From contig CAJTXF010000093.1 in assembly GCA_910580045.1 (NCBI GenBank), positions 1-7,815 on the forward strand: DNA of 7,815 nt, read 5' to 3'. The notes under the pieces were generated by a model. That model did no database searches, was not told the DNA's origin, and saw only the letters and a list, made by a program, of their open reading frames with translations. Source of the stretch: an uncultured Eubacteriales bacterium (GTDB lineage: Bacteria; Bacillota; Clostridia; Oscillospirales; Acutalibacteraceae). Position numbers and translations under genes: made by a program. Below, piece after piece: positions 6,669 to 7,815 of this stretch (positions are counted from its first letter, which is position 1; each line of letters starts with the position of its first letter).

Positions 6669-7613
6669 TCAGCTTTCCCAGGTGTTGAGGCTGTAATACT
6701 CATGCCGCTCTTTCAGCTGGCCCTCATGCCAAGTCCAGCTGGGGCGGGAGGCCTCCAGGGTCATGCCGCATTTCTGCATAATGCGCTCTGAACCCCGGTT
6801 CTCCGCCAGGCACCCAGTAGAGACCCGGTACACCCCGTTCTCCTCAAAGGCGAAGCGGAGCACCCGCTCCATGGCCTCAGTGCCAAAGCCCTGGCCCCAG
6901 AACTCCGGCAGATAAAAATAGCCCGCGCCCACATGCTTGCCCATGGGGTTCACCTCTGTCACTGTGTATCCCACTGAGCCAATCTGCTGCCCGCTCTCCT
7001 TGAGCTGGGCCCGGAGAAAATAGAAGCGCCTGTCCGGCCGGGCGGCGTCGGCCAAAACATTGGCAAAGTCCTTCCTCCCCTCCTCCCGGCTATGGAGCAT
7101 AATATCCTGCAAATAGTACATGGTCTTGGGGTGGCTTTTCAGGAGAAAATAGTCCTCATCGTCCCTGGGGATATAGTCCCGCAGCACCAGACGGGGCGTT
7201 TCCAGGCGGATAGGGGCAGCGCGCCTCTCCAAAAAGCTGTCAATAAGCTGAATATCCGCAAAGTCCTTTTCCCGGCCCAGGGCCACTTTCTGTTTCCGGA
7301 TGCTTTCCAGGCTGGAGAGCCTGTACTCGCCCAGGGTGATGGTGTCCTCCATGGGCCAGCCCTCCAGCACTTCCACCAAGTCAGAGATGGTAAAAATCCT
7401 GCCCTCCAGTGGGCTTTCATGAAAAGGGCAGCCCTCTGCCAGCAACCGCTGGGCAGTGCCGCTGCCGCAAATCAAATCCACGTCCCGGGTGCGCTTCTTC
7501 ACCCCGTACAGGACCAGCGCTGCGCCGGAGGTCAAGCAGCACTCCCGGGCAAGGGGCCCCAGCTGGTGCAGGATACGCAGAATGTCCGGGCGGGAAAGGG
7601 AAGGTGGGTTCAT
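6669..7613 (-). CDS. Fusion protein: nucleotidyltransferase-like domain plus GNAT (RimJ/RimL-type) acetyltransferase
   Basis: The 314-residue protein has two parts. Residues about 7-130 resemble minimal AbiEii/DUF6036-type nucleotidyltransferases: TSGAALVLYGVKKRTRDVDL (28-47) fits the SG...DxD pattern, with D44 and D46 as candidate metal ligands, and REKDFADIQLI (114-124) matches the conserved basic/acidic helix of that group. Residues 135-314 are a GNAT fold: IRLETPRLVLRDY (135-147) is the usual first strand of RimJ/RimL-like enzymes, WGQGFGTEA (239-247) is the acetyl-CoA pyrophosphate loop, and ENRGSERIMQKCGM (271-284) is the closing motif. The GNAT part should acetylate an amine of a protein or small molecule. 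The role of the first part is unknown; adenylylation or a degenerate substrate domain are possible. The start has GGGAG (7625-7621) 7 bases upstream. It is separated from the regulator by 170 bases, so probably its own unit. Confidence 0.87.
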   Translation of the reverse strand: MNPPSLSRPDILRILHQLGPLARECCLTSGAALVLYGVKKRTRDVDLICGSGTAQRLLAEGCPFHESPLEGRIFTISDLVEVLEGWPMEDTITLGEYRLSSLESIRKQKVALGREKDFADIQLIDSFLERRAAPIRLETPRLVLRDYIPRDDEDYFLLKSHPKTMYYLQDIMLHSREEGRKDFANVLADAARPDRRFYFLRAQLKESGQQIGSVGYTVTEVNPMGKHVGAGYFYLPEFWGQGFGTEAMERVLRFAFEENGVYRVSTGCLAENRGSERIMQKCGMTLEASRPSWTWHEGQLKERHEYYSLNTWES

Positions 7614-7685
7614 ACTATCACTCCCGTTTCTATTTTTCTTTTGTCACAGCACATCCATGGGCCGCTTTACAGCTTACAAACTTAG

Positions 7686-7815
7686 GGCTTGTTCGAAAAT
7701 AGAGAAAGTGCCGGATTTTTGCCCTGGCCGGTGTGGTTTGACGAAGAAAACCGCAAGCAATACTTTCGTATTACGAGGATTTTCGACACACAAATCCGCC
7801 CGGACAGGGCAAAAA
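7686..7815. repeat. Unidentified inverted-repeat element, running off the window end
   Basis: The non-coding end contains nested inverted repeats: a 16-base arm at 7716-7731 (TTTTTGCCCTGGCCGG) whose complement lies at 7800-7815 with one mismatch; TCGAAAAT (7693-7700) facing ATTTTCGA (7779-7786); and a perfect odd palindrome TCGTATTACGA (7766-7776). The long arm ends exactly at the window edge, so the element probably continues. No coding sequence is supported inside. It could be a dispersed intergenic repeat (REP or MITE-like), the end of an insertion sequence, or part of a structured transcript. No known family is recognised. The remaining part of the gap (7614-7685) holds only the ribosome site of the downstream gene. 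Confidence 0.55.

Noticed and set aside
7092..7685. A 197-codon open frame on the plus strand
   Set aside because: It overlaps the NTase-GNAT gene in antisense, and its sequence is unlike any known family.

Overview
The window looks like a chromosomal segment of a low-GC-lineage gut anaerobe of the Clostridia, most likely an Oscillospiraceae-type genome with moderate GC. This rests on the style of the proteins: a Gram-positive signal peptide ending AFA|ED, strong AAGGAG ribosome sites, a secreted beta-sandwich repeat protein, and a Gfo/Idh/MocA plus TIM-barrel sugar pair. The taxonomic call is an inference. All five recognisable genes lie on the minus strand, so transcription runs from high to low coordinates; I find no supported plus-strand gene.

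In transcription order: (i) 7815-7614 is non-coding and holds an unidentified inverted-repeat element that runs off the window edge. (ii) 7613-6669 is a fusion of a nucleotidyltransferase-like domain and a GNAT acetyltransferase. (iii) 6668-6499 is an intergenic region with a candidate promoter and a small inverted repeat over its -35 position. (iv) 6498-3148 is a likely three-gene operon: an XRE-type HTH regulator carrying a large C39/BtrH-like C-terminal region, a TIM-barrel sugar isomerase/epimerase-like protein, and a Gfo/Idh/MocA oxidoreductase. The gaps are 45 and 21 bases, each gene has a ribosome site, and the set ends at a strong intrinsic terminator (3129-3088). (v) 3087-2909 is a regulatory region with repeated CTGCCAAA boxes and a GC-rich palindrome. 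(vi) 2908-1 is the first 969 codons of a large secreted surface protein whose C terminus lies outside the window.

The likely logic of the operon is oxidation of a sugar, cyclitol or glycoside by the NAD-dependent oxidoreductase, with isomerisation, epimerisation or elimination by the metal-dependent TIM barrel, under control of the co-transcribed regulator. The same oxidoreductase/TIM-barrel pairing occurs in the YcjS/YcjR and DgpA/DgpC glycoside systems. The substrate cannot be read from the sequence. The surface protein appears to be a separate transcription unit.
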